DNA of 64,000 bases from an uncultured Bacteroides sp. (GTDB lineage: Bacteria; Bacteroidota; Bacteroidia; Bacteroidales; Bacteroidaceae). A program made the translations under genes and the position numbers. Under the pieces are notes generated by a model. That model saw only the letters and a list, made by a program, of their open reading frames with translations. It was not told where the DNA came from and did no database searches. The stretch covers positions 1 through 64,000 of the forward strand of contig CAMTPA010000003.1 of the NCBI GenBank assembly GCA_947074275.1, read 5' to 3'. This document shows, piece after piece, positions 18,407 through 28,423 of the stretch (positions are counted from its first letter, which is position 1; each line of letters starts with the position of its first letter).

Positions 18407-19426
18407 ATGGATAAAAATACGAAAAAGATATTGATAACAGGAGCGAGCGGCTTCATCGGGAGTTTTTTGGTGGATGAGGCTCTGAGGCAAGGTTATCAAA
18501 CGTGGGCTGGAATGCGCCAGGGAAGTAGCAAACGCTATTTGCAACAACCCGAATTGCGTTTTCTGGTGCTCGACTTTGCCAACGTGGAGGTGCTGAAAGA
18601 GCAACTTGCAGCTTTCAAAGCTACGTTTGGTAAATTCGATTACATTGTGCATTGCGCAGGTGCTACCAAGTGCCGCAACAAAGAGGAGTTCGACCGCACC
18701 AATCACCTGCAAACACGCCATTTTGTAGAGGTGCTCACCACCCTCGATATGATACCCGCGCAGTTTCTTTACATCAGCACGCTTAGCGTGTTTGGCCCTA
18801 TTCGCGAAGGCGACTATTCACCCATACAAGAAACCGATGTGCCTGCCCCCAACACCGCTTACGGGATAAGCAAACTTCGTTCAGAACAATTCCTGCAATC
18901 GCTCACGGGGTTCCCTTATGTCATTTTTCGCCCCACGGGAGTATATGGCCCGCGCGAGGCAGATTATTTCCTGATGGCTAAGTCGATAACCAATCACATC
19001 GATTTTTCGGTGGGCTACACCCGGCAAGACCTCACCTTTGTGTATGTGTGCGATGTGGTGCAAGCTGTTTTCGCTGCAATCGACCGTGGTGTGGTGCGTA
19101 GATCCTATTTCCTGTCTGATGGGAGCGTGTATCCAAGCCGTCGTTTTTCTGACCTAATTCAAAAAGAGTTGGGCAAATCGTTTGTTATTCGGGTGAAATG
19201 TCCGTTAATTGTACTTAAAGTAGTATCTTTGCTGGCCGAAGCGGGTGCAGGGCTTTTTGGCAAGAGTAGTACCCTCAATTCGGACAAATTTAAAATAATG
19301 AAACAGAGAAACTGGCAATGCGATATAACCCCAGCTCAAAAGGAGCTTGGATATGCGCCCCAATACAATTTGGAACGAGGTGTGCGCGAAACCATTGCAT
19401 GGTACAAACGTGAAGGATGGCTTTAG
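18407..19426 (+). CDS. NAD(P)-dependent epimerase/dehydratase (extended SDR)
   Basis: This 339-residue protein has the Rossmann signature ITGASGFIGS near the start and an active-site Ser/Tyr/Lys set (ISTLSVFGP, YGISK). The FRPTGVYGPRE segment is typical of the extended short-chain dehydrogenase family, which acts on nucleotide sugars or similar substrates. It overlaps the following PAP2 gene by 10 bp, so the two are translationally coupled and probably work together, possibly in envelope glycan or lipid synthesis. The substrate cannot be read from the sequence. Confidence 0.88.
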   Translation: MDKNTKKILITGASGFIGSFLVDEALRQGYQTWAGMRQGSSKRYLQQPELRFLVLDFANVEVLKEQLAAFKATFGKFDYIVHCAGATKCRNKEEFDRTNHLQTRHFVEVLTTLDMIPAQFLYISTLSVFGPIREGDYSPIQETDVPAPNTAYGISKLRSEQFLQSLTGFPYVIFRPTGVYGPREADYFLMAKSITNHIDFSVGYTRQDLTFVYVCDVVQAVFAAIDRGVVRRSYFLSDGSVYPSRRFSDLIQKELGKSFVIRVKCPLIVLKVVSLLAEAGAGLFGKSSTLNSDKFKIMKQRNWQCDITPAQKELGYAPQYNLERGVRETIAWYKREGWL

Positions 19427-20385
19427 ATTTATTTAAGCGAGTAGAAACTCGCAAGGGGTTGTTTGCCGTAGAAAAAGTGGCATTGGTGTACAACCTACTC
19501 ACCACCATATTGATACTCTTTCTGTTTCCGCGGATAGAGACCCCGTGGAATATGCTTTTAGATAGAGCGATGATAGCCGGAATGACTGTTTTGCTAATGT
19601 ATCTCTATCGATTGGCACCCTGCAAGTTTTCGGCCTTTGTGCGTATAGCAGTGCAAATGGCTCTGCTCTCTTATTGGTATCCCGACACGTATGAGTTCAA
19701 CCGCTTCTTTCCCAACTTAGACCATTGGTTTGCCAATGCCGAGCAATGGTTGTTTGGAACTCAACCCGCCATTCATTTTTGCGAGTGGATGCCCTACCAT
19801 TGGTTTAGCGAGGCCGTGAATATGGGCTACTTCGCCTATTACCCAATGATATTTTTAGTGGTGATGGTTTACTTCTTAAAGCGTTTCGACCTTTTTGAAA
19901 AAGCTACTTTCACCATCATCACCACCTTTTTCATCTATTATCTTATCTATATATTTGTGCCGGTGGCTGGGCCGCAATACTACTTCCCCGCTATTGGTAT
20001 GGAGCATGCCGAACAAGGCACTTTTTGGGCGATAGGCGATTACTTCAACTACAACCGTGAATTGCTTCCTGGCCCGGGCTACGAAGATGGTTTCTTTTAC
20101 AGTTTGGTAGAAGGCTCTCAGCAGGTGGGCGAGCGTCCTACTGCGGCATTTCCAAGCTCACACGTGGGCATATCTACCCTGCTTATGATTATGGCGTGGC
20201 GCATCAGTAAAGTGCTCTTTGGCTGTTTGGTGCCATTCTATATGTTGCTGTGTTGTGCCACCGTCTACATTCAAGCCCACTACCTGATAGATGCCATTGG
20301 TGGCTTCGTATCGGCATTTGTGCTCTATGTGTTGGTGACTAAGATGTTTAAGAAGTGGTTTGTGAAGCCGATGTTTGGGGGATGA
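19417..20385 (+). CDS. Membrane PAP2-superfamily protein
   Basis: A 322-residue polytopic membrane protein with about six helices. PAP2-type motifs are TAAFPSSHVG (His acceptor region) and YIQAHYLIDAIGG (second His/Asp). The first PAP2 motif is replaced by a less usual VAGPQYYFP segment, so it may be a lipid phosphotransferase related to inositol-phosphorylceramide synthases rather than a simple phosphatase. This is an inference from motif layout only. It is coupled to the upstream epimerase and its stop is followed by the convergent dus gene. Confidence 0.8.
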   Translation: MALDLFKRVETRKGLFAVEKVALVYNLLTTILILFLFPRIETPWNMLLDRAMIAGMTVLLMYLYRLAPCKFSAFVRIAVQMALLSYWYPDTYEFNRFFPNLDHWFANAEQWLFGTQPAIHFCEWMPYHWFSEAVNMGYFAYYPMIFLVVMVYFLKRFDLFEKATFTIITTFFIYYLIYIFVPVAGPQYYFPAIGMEHAEQGTFWAIGDYFNYNRELLPGPGYEDGFFYSLVEGSQQVGERPTAAFPSSHVGISTLLMIMAWRISKVLFGCLVPFYMLLCCATVYIQAHYLIDAIGGFVSAFVLYVLVTKMFKKWFVKPMFGG

Positions 20386-20421
20386 TGTTCGCATCTTCGG
20401 CTTGTTTTTATCCGTGCAGGT

Positions 20422-21405
20422 CTAATACCCGTGTTCCTCTACAATCCGTTCGAATATCTGAAACAAATCTTGAACCGATTCCGTGCGAAGCATTGCAATG
20501 CGGTTTTCGCGGAAGTTGGGGATGCCCTTGAATAGCGGAGTAGCTGCCAAATGCCTACGGATATGAATGATGCCACGGCGTTCGTCCAATCGCGCCACAC
20601 TGTCGGTCACTTGTTGTCGGAGTATATCGAGATACCAAGCAAAGGACTCGGCAGGCAGTGTTTCGCCAGTTTCGAGATAGTGTTTGATTTCGCGAAATAT
20701 CCAGGGGCGGCCAATGCTACCACGTCCCACCATAATTGCATCTACTCCATAACGGTCGAAGTGCTCTTTTGCTTTTTCTGCCGAGGTGATGTCGCCATTG
20801 CCAATAATGGGTATGTGCATACGTGGATTGTTTTTTACCTCTCCAATCAAAGTCCAATCGGCTTCGCCTGTATACATCTGCGCACGAGTGCGGCCGTGTA
20901 TGGCCAGTGCTGCCGCTCCACAATCTTGTATCTTTTCGGCTAAATCTACAATAATCTTCTGGTTGCTATCCCATCCCAAGCGTGTTTTCACAGTCACGGG
21001 TATCTTCACCGCATCTACCACTGCGCGAGTTATTTCAAGCATCTTTGGCACATTCTGCAGCATTCCTGCTCCAGCACCTTTGCCAGCCACACGTTTCACG
21101 GGGCAACCAAAGTTTATATCAAGAATATCGGGTTGAGCTTCCTCCACAATGCGTGCGGCCTCTACCATCGCATCGGTGTCTTTGCCATAGATTTGAATCA
21201 CTACCGGACGCTCTTCGTCGCTGATGTGCAGTTTTTGAGCTGTTTTGTTGACAGCACGAATCAAGGCATCGCTCGACACAAATTCGGTGTATACCATATC
21301 CGCTCCAAATCGTTTGCACATCAAGCGAAAAGCGGGGTCGGTCACATCCTCCATCGGAGCAAGCAGGATAGGGTATTTCCCTAAATCTATGTCTCTAATC
21401 TTCAT
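20422..21405 (-). CDS. dusB: tRNA-dihydrouridine synthase
   Basis: This 327-residue FMN enzyme reduces uridine in the tRNA D-loop. N-terminal LLAPMEDVTDPAFR binds FMN, the catalytic Cys is in DINFGCPVKRV, and IHGRTRAQMYTG and IPIIGNGDI complete the barrel. The pattern fits the DusB group best. It is convergent with the PAP2 gene and 46 bp upstream of it on the same strand lies an AraC regulator gene. Confidence 0.93.
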   Translation of the reverse strand: MKIRDIDLGKYPILLAPMEDVTDPAFRLMCKRFGADMVYTEFVSSDALIRAVNKTAQKLHISDEERPVVIQIYGKDTDAMVEAARIVEEAQPDILDINFGCPVKRVAGKGAGAGMLQNVPKMLEITRAVVDAVKIPVTVKTRLGWDSNQKIIVDLAEKIQDCGAAALAIHGRTRAQMYTGEADWTLIGEVKNNPRMHIPIIGNGDITSAEKAKEHFDRYGVDAIMVGRGSIGRPWIFREIKHYLETGETLPAESFAWYLDILRQQVTDSVARLDERRGIIHIRRHLAATPLFKGIPNFRENRIAMLRTESVQDLFQIFERIVEEHGY

Positions 21406-21451
21406 TTGTTTGTAGATATAAAAAAGGAAAGTTCAAAAAATAGGTAGGTGG

Positions 21452-22339
21452 CTACTCTTCTACAACAACCTCTTTGATGATGCTAATCTTTTCGCCTTGC
21501 GCCGCTCGGTTGCGTAGCGATCGAGGGGTGTCGCCAAAGGAGGCTTTACAGAAGTGAGCGAAATGTGACATTGAGTCAAATCCGTAGCGTTGGCTGATGT
21601 CGCCAATGCGGTCGGTGGTGAACTGAAGATCATCGAGGATGCCTTCGCGTTTTTTATTCAGTATCCATTCGTAGACAGGCACTCCATACATATTCTTGAA
21701 CAGGCGGCGGAAAGTGGTGGTGCTGTAACCTCCCAAGTGGGCAAACTCTTCTACGTTCTTCACCTTTTCGTAGTTTTGAAGTACAAAGAAGTGGAAACTC
21801 TCGGTATAAGTGCTTATGGGGTAGAAGAATGAACTGAGTTGAGGCAATGGGTAGTAGTTGGTGAGCAGATAGATAAGTTCCTTGCTCTTCATCTCTACAT
21901 AGAGGCCACACGACATTCCTTCTTTTAGATACTCTTTCAAGTCGAGCGTGCAGCTCATCAACCGATTGTGCATTTGAAGAGGTGTGTAGGTGGTGGGAGC
22001 TTCTGCGTTGTTTATGATTTCGTTGTAACGCTCTTCGCACAAGATGGGAAGCTCGTTGAACCACAACACAAGATACTCTACGTCGGTGAGTGCCAGCAAT
22101 TCAACCTTCGACCCGATGGCCTGCAGTACGATGTGCCCCTCGTGCAAAGTTTTACCGGGATACTCTTCGCTGTTAATCAAAAGTTCGCCTCGTATCATAA
22201 AAAGGATGAAATTTTGCGTACATTTATCCGCAGGAAAATGCTCTCCACGAGGAAGGTCACGATAAACGAGTGAACCCTCTGAAGCTTTCGGACACTGAGA
22301 ACAGTCTGAAAATCTCTTGCAAGAAAAGTTTCTAATCAT
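21452..22339 (-). CDS. AraC-family regulator with N-terminal cysteine cluster
   Basis: The ORF runs from 22429, but a -7 promoter element at 22374-22381 lies inside that extension, so the ATG at 22339 is chosen (295 residues). The mature N-terminus is MIRNFSCKRFSDCSQCPKA, with Cys at positions 7, 13 and 16, which could bind a metal or be redox-active. A cupin-like sensor region follows (ILFMIRGELLI). The C-terminal AraC domain contains FAHLGGYSTTTFRRLFK and IGDISQRYGFDSMSHFAHFCK. It is divergent from a PAP2 phosphatase gene that it may control. Confidence 0.88.
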   Translation of the reverse strand: MIRNFSCKRFSDCSQCPKASEGSLVYRDLPRGEHFPADKCTQNFILFMIRGELLINSEEYPGKTLHEGHIVLQAIGSKVELLALTDVEYLVLWFNELPILCEERYNEIINNAEAPTTYTPLQMHNRLMSCTLDLKEYLKEGMSCGLYVEMKSKELIYLLTNYYPLPQLSSFFYPISTYTESFHFFVLQNYEKVKNVEEFAHLGGYSTTTFRRLFKNMYGVPVYEWILNKKREGILDDLQFTTDRIGDISQRYGFDSMSHFAHFCKASFGDTPRSLRNRAAQGEKISIIKEVVVEE

Positions 22340-22373
22340 AGGTCGGGGCAGACGTATTTTATTTGTAGCGGTG

Positions 22374-22381
22374 CAAAGATA
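22374..22381 (-). promoter_or_regulatory. -7 element (TATCTTTG) for the AraC regulator
   Basis: A perfect TAnnTTTG match on the minus strand 35 nt upstream of the ATG at 22339. It rules out the longer ORF start and forms a divergent pair with the element at 22415. Confidence 0.65.
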
Positions 22382-22414
22382 GCTCATTTTTATCAATAGC
22401 GTGCAATTTTGCAT

Positions 22415-22422
22415 TATCTTTG
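22415..22422 (+). promoter_or_regulatory. -7 element (TATCTTTG) for the PAP2 phosphatase gene
   Basis: A perfect TAnnTTTG match 30 nt upstream of the PAP2 ATG. It is back-to-back with the minus-strand element, about 33 bp apart. Confidence 0.65.
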
Positions 22423-22451
22423 TGTCCAAACAACTAATAATTAGCTATTAA

Positions 22452-23081
22452 ATGAAACGACTTTTAATTGGGCTTTTACTATCAGTTTGCATTTTCACTA
22501 CTGCAACTGCTCAAAATTGGGATATTAACACGCTTCATAAAATAAACAGTTGGGATGGCAAGTTTGTGCGAGGATATAGCAAGGCGATGTCGAAATCAGC
22601 TCCTTATCTCACCATCGGCCTTCCTGTGGGAATGGCTCTTTATGGTGGAATTACTAAGAACAAACCACTGCTTGCCGACGCTATATACATTGGCACAAGC
22701 TTGGTAGAAGCGGTTGCTATTACATCGGCCTTGAAGGTTATGGTGAAACGCGAACGCCCCTACGATAAGTATCCCGACAGGGTGCATCCGTATAGTCGCG
22801 AGAGTAGTTATTCGTTTCCCTCATCGCACACGGCAGCAGCTTTTTCGGTGGCCACTTCATTGTGTATACGCTATCCCAAATGGTATGTCATAGCACCGTC
22901 GGCACTTTGGGCTTGCTCGGTTGGCTTTTCGCGAATGAACGAAGGAGTACACTATCCATCGGATGTGTTTGCAGGAGCTGCCATTGGTGCGGGATGTGCG
23001 GTGATGAACGTCTATATCAATCGGGCCCTCAATCGCTGGCTTTTTGGTTGGGAGAAAACTCCTAAAGTGATACGCTACTAA
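22452..23081 (+). CDS. PAP2-family phosphatase with signal peptide
   Basis: This 209-residue protein has all three PAP2 motifs: KVMVKRERPY, SFPSSHTAAAF and FSRMNEGVHYPSDV, which build the vanadium-chloroperoxidase-like active site. A cleavable signal ends at ATAQN. Relatives include lipid A and undecaprenyl-pyrophosphate phosphatases acting at the periplasmic face. The exact substrate is not evident. It ends at a strong terminator. Confidence 0.9.
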   Translation: MKRLLIGLLLSVCIFTTATAQNWDINTLHKINSWDGKFVRGYSKAMSKSAPYLTIGLPVGMALYGGITKNKPLLADAIYIGTSLVEAVAITSALKVMVKRERPYDKYPDRVHPYSRESSYSFPSSHTAAAFSVATSLCIRYPKWYVIAPSALWACSVGFSRMNEGVHYPSDVFAGAAIGAGCAVMNVYINRALNRWLFGWEKTPKVIRY

Positions 23082-23098
23082 TAGCATCTATATAAATG

Positions 23099-23137
23099 AA
23101 AAGAGGATATGTCTGTTTCTGACATATCCTCTTTTTT
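23099..23137 (+). terminator. Intrinsic terminator of the PAP2 gene
   Basis: AAAAGAGGATATGTC, a 7-nt loop, then the exact complement running into six T. Confidence 0.9.
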
Positions 23138-23159
23138 ATGTTATTGCTCAAGCTCGATG

Positions 23160-23224
23160 AGCCTGATTTCATCCGTTTTATATCAAGGCCTTTCCAGGTC
23201 GGTAGGTAGGCTATATCTACCAAA
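23160..23224. repeat. 22-bp tandem repeat array C (about 3 units)
   Basis: Segments start at about 23160, 23181 and 23203. The first (GCCTGAT..CATCCGTTT) matches the first unit of array B, the second has AAGGCCTTTCCAGGTCGG and the third GGCTATATCTACC. It sits between the PAP2 terminator and the convergent S41 protease 3' end. Confidence 0.75.
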
Positions 23225-23236
23225 CACCGAGAATAG

Positions 23237-24868
23237 CTATTGGTTTTTGGTCATTACTTTTTCGTATTCGCCCGATTTAAGAATGTGCAAAGCTTTGTTC
23301 ACACTTTCGTTGGTCGAGTTCATCACTTGGTAATACTCATTCATATCCCAGAGGTCGCGAGCTATCAAAGCTTTCAATTGGGTTTTGATAAGTGGAAGCG
23401 ATTTGTTGTATTGCTCTTCGTTAAACTCAATGCCTTCTTTATCGCCCAACTCTTTGAGTTGTTTCATCACCTCGTCGCTAATCTCGAACTCGGCGTTGTA
23501 GGCATTGAAGTTTTTATATTTACTTTTAAGCTTCTGACGGTTTGCTTCGATGTGTTTAGCTACCTCTTTTATTACCACACCTTTGGCTACCAAGTTGCGA
23601 TGATAGTCGGTGTAGAGGGTGGTGTCGATGGGCACAAAATAGTCGGGCATAATGCCTCCCCCACCATAAACGGTGCGTTGCAAGCGTAAAGTTTGGTTTT
23701 TGAGCGAGTCGGGAAAATGGATGCTATCGGCATTTGTCAGTTCTCCACGGTTGTAGCGTTCTATCAGGTCGCTGTGATACTTCTTGATGTTTTCCTCGCT
23801 GCTGTTTCCTTTGCCCATTTCTGTATCCGCACTACTTTCATACGGTTTTTGTATGCAGCGTCCGGCAGGTGTATAATATCGTGCCACGGTGAGTCTAATC
23901 ATCGAATTGTCGGGTAGCTCTACGGGGCGTTGGACCAACCCTTTGCCAAACGAGCGTCTGCCCACTATCACGCCTCTATCCCAGTCTTGCACAGCTCCCG
24001 ATACGATTTCGCTGGCCGATGCCGAGTATTCGTCTACCAGCACCACCAGTCTTCCGTTTTTGAAGCCACCATTGCCCTTTGCGTGAAACTCGTTGCGCTG
24101 GGCGGTTCTTCCTTCGGTATATACAATCAGTTCTTTTTCGCCCAAAAACTCGTTTGCCATATCAATAGCGGCGTTGAGATAGCCACCGCCGTTACCTTGT
24201 AGGTCGAGTATGAGGTCTTTCATGCCTTTTTTCTGAAGCTCTTTCATCGCTTTCACAAACTCTTCGGCGGTAGATGCGCCAAATCGGTTGATGCGTATGT
24301 AGCCCACGCCAGGTTCTATCATATAAGCAGCATCCATACTAAGGATGGGAATCTTGTCGCGAGTCACCTTAAAAGTGAGTGGTTCGTTCACTCCTCGGCG
24401 ACTGATAGAGAGGTTTACTTTTGTTCCTTTGGGGCCACGCAAACGTTCCATAATCTGTTCGGTGCTCATCTTAACCCCAGCAATGGCCGTGTCATTCACA
24501 GCTATGATTCGGTCTCCAGACAATATCCCCACCTTTTCGGAAGGGCCGTTACTGATGGGTTGAATCACGAGCAGCGTGTCTTCAATCATCTGAAACTGTA
24601 CGCCGATACCTTCGAAATTTCCTTGCAGTGGTTCGTTCATCTTTTTCACCTCTTCGGCGTTGGAATAGGTAGAGTGGGGGTCGAGTTGTGCCAACATTTG
24701 TATAATGGCCTCTTCTACCAGTTTGTTTTCGTCTACCGAATCTACATAAAGATTGGTGATGGCAAATTCTGCCATATTGAGCTTCTGCATCGCTGCACTG
24801 CCAAACTTCTGCGCTTGAATAGCAAGGCTGAAAAGTCCTGCTAACGCAACAAATATTACTTTCTTCAT
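23237..24868 (-). CDS. S41-family C-terminal processing peptidase with PDZ domain
   Basis: This 543-residue periplasmic protease has a signal peptide (ALAGLFSLAIQAQ), an N-terminal helical region, a PDZ domain (GILSGDRIIAVNDTAI) and a catalytic domain. Its Ser is in DEYSASASEIVSGA and its Lys in RRSFGKGLVQ, the Ser/Lys dyad of Ctp/Prc proteases that trim C-termini of envelope proteins. It lies 13 bp after coaD in a minus-strand operon with parE and an acetyltransferase gene. Confidence 0.95.
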   Translation of the reverse strand: MKKVIFVALAGLFSLAIQAQKFGSAAMQKLNMAEFAITNLYVDSVDENKLVEEAIIQMLAQLDPHSTYSNAEEVKKMNEPLQGNFEGIGVQFQMIEDTLLVIQPISNGPSEKVGILSGDRIIAVNDTAIAGVKMSTEQIMERLRGPKGTKVNLSISRRGVNEPLTFKVTRDKIPILSMDAAYMIEPGVGYIRINRFGASTAEEFVKAMKELQKKGMKDLILDLQGNGGGYLNAAIDMANEFLGEKELIVYTEGRTAQRNEFHAKGNGGFKNGRLVVLVDEYSASASEIVSGAVQDWDRGVIVGRRSFGKGLVQRPVELPDNSMIRLTVARYYTPAGRCIQKPYESSADTEMGKGNSSEENIKKYHSDLIERYNRGELTNADSIHFPDSLKNQTLRLQRTVYGGGGIMPDYFVPIDTTLYTDYHRNLVAKGVVIKEVAKHIEANRQKLKSKYKNFNAYNAEFEISDEVMKQLKELGDKEGIEFNEEQYNKSLPLIKTQLKALIARDLWDMNEYYQVMNSTNESVNKALHILKSGEYEKVMTKNQ

Positions 24869-24881
24869 TCAATATGTGGGG

Positions 24882-25334
24882 TTAAATTTCCATTCCCTCG
24901 GGCAAAAACATACTGATGTCTTTGTCGAAACCCAAGAGTTCTCTTACTATAGTAGAACTGATACAAGTCATTTCTGGTTCAGTAAATAGCAAGATTGTTT
25001 CGATATTCGATAATTTGCGGTTTATATCGGCAATGGTTTCTTCGTATTCAAAGTCCTTCACAGTGCGTATGCCACGAACAATGAAATTTGCTTCTATTTG
25101 TTGTGCAAAGTCTACCGTCAGGCAAGCGTAGGGCATCACCTTAATGCGTGGTTCGTTCTTGTAGAGTTTTTCTATCATCTCCACACGTTTTTCTATGGGG
25201 AAGTAGGTGTGTTTGTTCTCATTGATTCCAATGCCTATCACTACTTCGTCCATAAAGGTGAGGGCACGTTTCACTATCGAGAAGTGTCCGATGGTGAATG
25301 GATCGAATGTTCCGGGGAATATAGCTCTTTTCAT
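24882..25334 (-). CDS. coaD: Phosphopantetheine adenylyltransferase
   Basis: CoaD catalyses the penultimate step of coenzyme A synthesis, ATP plus 4'-phosphopantetheine to dephospho-CoA. It has about 150 residues, the usual length. The nucleotidyl-transferase motif is [12 protein letters not shown], and [12 protein letters not shown] and the C-terminal ISSTIVREL are characteristic. The ATG at 25334 places FPGTFDP at the normal distance from the N-terminus. It sits between parE and the S41 protease gene. Confidence 0.96.
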   Translation of the reverse strand: MKRAIFPGTFDPFTIGHFSIVKRALTFMDEVVIGIGINENKHTYFPIEKRVEMIEKLYKNEPRIKVMPYACLTVDFAQQIEANFIVRGIRTVKDFEYEETIADINRKLSNIETILLFTEPEMTCISSTIVRELLGFDKDISMFLPEGMEI

Positions 25335-25344
25335 TTGCAATAGT

Positions 25345-27225
25345 TTATTCGGGTAGGTCTTCTTCTACCACCAAGTTGTCGATGATGAAGGTTTGACGCT
25401 CCATTGTGTTTTTGCCCATATAAAATGCGAGCAACTCCTTCACCAAGTCGTTTTTGCGAAGCGACACTTGCTCTAAACGCATATCTTTGCCAATGAAGTG
25501 CTTGAACTCATCGGGTGATATTTCGCCGAGACCTTTAAATCGGGTGATTTCAGGGTTCGGGTTTAGTTCCTTGATTGCGTTGATACGCTCTTCATCGGTG
25601 TAGCAGTAGCGAGTTTTCTTTTTGTTTCGCACACGGAAAAGAGGGGTTTGCAGGATATACACGTGTCCTTTTTTAATGAGGTCGGGGAAGAACTGCAAAA
25701 AGAAAGTGATAAGCAGCAGGCGAATGTGCATACCATCCACGTCGGCATCGGTTGCTACGATAACTTTGTTGTAGCGCAATCCTTCGATGCCCTCTTCTAT
25801 GTTGAGTGCTGCTTGTAGCAGGTTGAACTCTTCGTTTTCGTAAACCACTTTTTTGGTCAGCCCATACGAGTTGAGTGGCTTGCCTCGCAAGCTGAATACC
25901 GCTTGTGTGTTCACGTCGCGGCTCTTGGTGATAGAACCACTTGCCGAATCTCCCTCGGTAATGAAAATAGAAGAGTTTTCTTCCAGTCCTTTCCCTTTGG
26001 GGTCGTTCAGGTGTACACGACAGTCTCTTAGCTTTCGATTGTGCAGGTTGGCTTTTTTGGCACGTTCACGAGCCAGTTTGGTTACTCCAGCAATGGCTTT
26101 TCGCTCTTTTTCCGATTCCTGTATCTTTTGCAACATCGCCTCTGCCACATCGCTGTGTTTATGCAGGTAGTTGTCTACTTCGGTTTTGATGAAATCACCT
26201 ACAAACTTATTCACACTAATACCCCCGGGCGACATATTGGTAGAGCCCAGTTTTATCTTGGTTTGGCTTTCAAAGAGTGGCTCTTCCACATTGACAGCGA
26301 TGGCTGCCACCATACCATTGCGAATATCGGCATAGTCCATATTCTTGCCAAAGAAGTCTTTGATGGTGCGGGCTATGTGCTCTTTGAACGCACTTTGGTG
26401 TGTACCGCCTTGTGTGGTGTGCTGCCCGTTTACAAACGAATAATACTCTTCGCCATATTGCCCAGTGTGTGTGAAGGCTATTTCAATATCCTCTCCTTTC
26501 AGGTGAATGATGGGGTAAAGGCTACTGGCGGTCATATTATCATTCAGAAGGTCTTCCAATCCATTGCGTGACACGATGCGTTGCCCGTTGAACACGATGG
26601 TCAGTCCCGTGTTGAGATAAGTGTAGTTGCGAAGCATCGTTTCAATGTAGTCGTAATTGAAACTATACCCCGTGAACAGCGTGTTATCGGGTTCAAAGAA
26701 GATAAAAGTACCACTTTCTTCGCTGGCTGTGTCTTGTGTGTTGTCTTCCAGCAAATCACCTTTCGAGAAGCGTGCCATACGCACTTTGCCATCGCGGTAA
26801 CTTCGCACTTCAAAGTCGATGCTCAATGCGTTTACCGCCTTGATACCCACCCCGTTTAGCCCTACACTCTTTTTGAATGCTTTGCTGTCGTATTTACCAC
26901 CTGTGTTGAGCACGCTCACTGCTTCGATAAGTTTTCCTTGCGGGATGCCTCGTCCGTAGTCGCGGATGCTTACACGTAGGTTCTCTTCAATGGTAATCTC
27001 GATTTTCTTTCCAGCATTCATCTTGAACTCATCGATGCTATTGTCCAACACCTCTTTCAATAGCACGTATATGCCGTCTTCGGGGTGTGTTCCGTCGCCC
27101 AACTTCCCGATATACATACCGGGGCGCGTGCGAACGTGCTCCATATCGCTTAGGTGGCGGATGTTGTCGTCGGTGTAGTCTACGGAGGCGATGCTTGGAT
27201 TCAGCATCAATTCATTCTTTTCCAT
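25345..27225 (-). CDS. parE: DNA topoisomerase IV subunit B
   Basis: This type IIA topoisomerase ATPase subunit has about 626 residues from the ATG at 27225 (the ORF-track start at 27231 is a GTG two codons earlier). It has the GHKL ATPase domain ([27 protein letters not shown]) and the TOPRIM domain ([20 protein letters not shown]). The EGDSASGS variant and the short length without a GyrB insert favour ParE over GyrB. It starts 2 bp after the acetyltransferase stop, so the two are coupled. Confidence 0.92.
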   Translation of the reverse strand: MEKNELMLNPSIASVDYTDDNIRHLSDMEHVRTRPGMYIGKLGDGTHPEDGIYVLLKEVLDNSIDEFKMNAGKKIEITIEENLRVSIRDYGRGIPQGKLIEAVSVLNTGGKYDSKAFKKSVGLNGVGIKAVNALSIDFEVRSYRDGKVRMARFSKGDLLEDNTQDTASEESGTFIFFEPDNTLFTGYSFNYDYIETMLRNYTYLNTGLTIVFNGQRIVSRNGLEDLLNDNMTASSLYPIIHLKGEDIEIAFTHTGQYGEEYYSFVNGQHTTQGGTHQSAFKEHIARTIKDFFGKNMDYADIRNGMVAAIAVNVEEPLFESQTKIKLGSTNMSPGGISVNKFVGDFIKTEVDNYLHKHSDVAEAMLQKIQESEKERKAIAGVTKLARERAKKANLHNRKLRDCRVHLNDPKGKGLEENSSIFITEGDSASGSITKSRDVNTQAVFSLRGKPLNSYGLTKKVVYENEEFNLLQAALNIEEGIEGLRYNKVIVATDADVDGMHIRLLLITFFLQFFPDLIKKGHVYILQTPLFRVRNKKKTRYCYTDEERINAIKELNPNPEITRFKGLGEISPDEFKHFIGKDMRLEQVSLRKNDLVKELLAFYMGKNTMERQTFIIDNLVVEEDLPE

Positions 27226-27227
27226 AA

Positions 27228-28364
27228 TCACTTTATCTCTTTTACAAATGCTCTACGTCTTTTATGTTGCTCGGTTTCAAAGTAGCTCCACTGTGCTTGC
27301 ACTTTTCCATTGTGCTCCAGCTCAGGGTTGCTTTCGGCGTATTTAAAGCCTAACTTCTGATAAACAGGAATCAAGTCGGAAAACAACAGTGCGTTTACTC
27401 CCTTGTTCTGATATTCTGGTTTCACCGCCACAAGTAGCAAGTCGAGAATGTGCGAACGCTTCTTCATAAACAATGCTTTCAGCAGGTGATACCAACCGAA
27501 GGGAAGCAATCGCCCATTCGATTTCTGCAAAGCCGATGATAGCGAAGGCATTGATATGCCTACTGCAACCAACTTATCTTCCTCGTCTACGATGAGTGTT
27601 AGCATACGTAGGTCGATGATGGGCAGATACATTTTGATGTATTGGTCTATCTGTCGTTGTGATAAGGGCGAATAGCCATATAGGGGGCTGTATGCTTCGT
27701 TCATCAACTTGAATATTTCTTGGCCATATTCTGCCGAGAGCTTTTTGTTCGAGGTATATTTCTTGATTTGCAGGTTGTACTTGCGCTGTATTAAGTCCGA
27801 GATGCGTTGATGCTTTTCAGGGATTGCGTCGGGAATGTATATCTTGAACTCCACCCAATCGGCCTCTTTTTCGTAACCCAGCTTTTCGATGTGTTGTGGA
27901 TAGTAAGGGTGGTTGTAGGTAGTAGACATTGTACTCAGTTGGTCAAATCCCTCTACCAGCATGCCTTCGGCATCAAAATCGGTAAAACCCAATGGCCCAG
28001 CGATGTGTGTCATACCCTTTTTCTTGCCCCATTGCTCTATTGTGTCGAGCAAAGCGGCCGATACCTCTTCATCGTCTATAAAGTCAATCCAGCCAAAGCG
28101 CACATCTTTTTTATTCCATATCTCGTTGGCTTTGTGATTGATGATGGCTGCTGCACGTCCTACAATTTGTCCTTCTTTGTATGCCAAGAAGTATTCCGCT
28201 TCGCAAAACTCAAAAGCGGCGTTTTTCTTTTTGTTGAATGTGTTGAGCATATCGTCATACAAATCGGGTACAGAATAGGGGTTGTCCTTGTACATTTGGT
28301 AGTTGAATCGGATAAACTTGTGCAGATCTTTTTTTGAAGATACTTGTTTTATTGTTACAGCCAT
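27228..28364 (-). CDS. GNAT-like N-acetyltransferase
   Basis: This 378-residue protein has an N-terminal domain ([20 protein letters not shown]) widespread in Bacteroidota and a C-terminal GNAT-like fold where [20 protein letters not shown] is the acetyl-CoA-binding motif A. The substrate is unknown. It is the first gene of the parE-coaD-S41 operon, with its own -7 element at 28389. Confidence 0.8.
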   Translation of the reverse strand: MAVTIKQVSSKKDLHKFIRFNYQMYKDNPYSVPDLYDDMLNTFNKKKNAAFEFCEAEYFLAYKEGQIVGRAAAIINHKANEIWNKKDVRFGWIDFIDDEEVSAALLDTIEQWGKKKGMTHIAGPLGFTDFDAEGMLVEGFDQLSTMSTTYNHPYYPQHIEKLGYEKEADWVEFKIYIPDAIPEKHQRISDLIQRKYNLQIKKYTSNKKLSAEYGQEIFKLMNEAYSPLYGYSPLSQRQIDQYIKMYLPIIDLRMLTLIVDEEDKLVAVGISMPSLSSALQKSNGRLLPFGWYHLLKALFMKKRSHILDLLLVAVKPEYQNKGVNALLFSDLIPVYQKLGFKYAESNPELEHNGKVQAQWSYFETEQHKRRRAFVKEIK

Positions 28365-28388
28365 ATCAATTTGTGGTATTTAGTGCAG

Positions 28389-28396
28389 CAAATATA
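28389..28396 (-). promoter_or_regulatory. -7 element (TATATTTG) for the acetyltransferase-parE-coaD-S41 operon
   Basis: A perfect TAnnTTTG match on the minus strand 25 nt upstream of the acetyltransferase ATG. Confidence 0.65.
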
Positions 28397-28423
28397 CAGG
28401 ATAATCTTCAAATAATCACGTCG

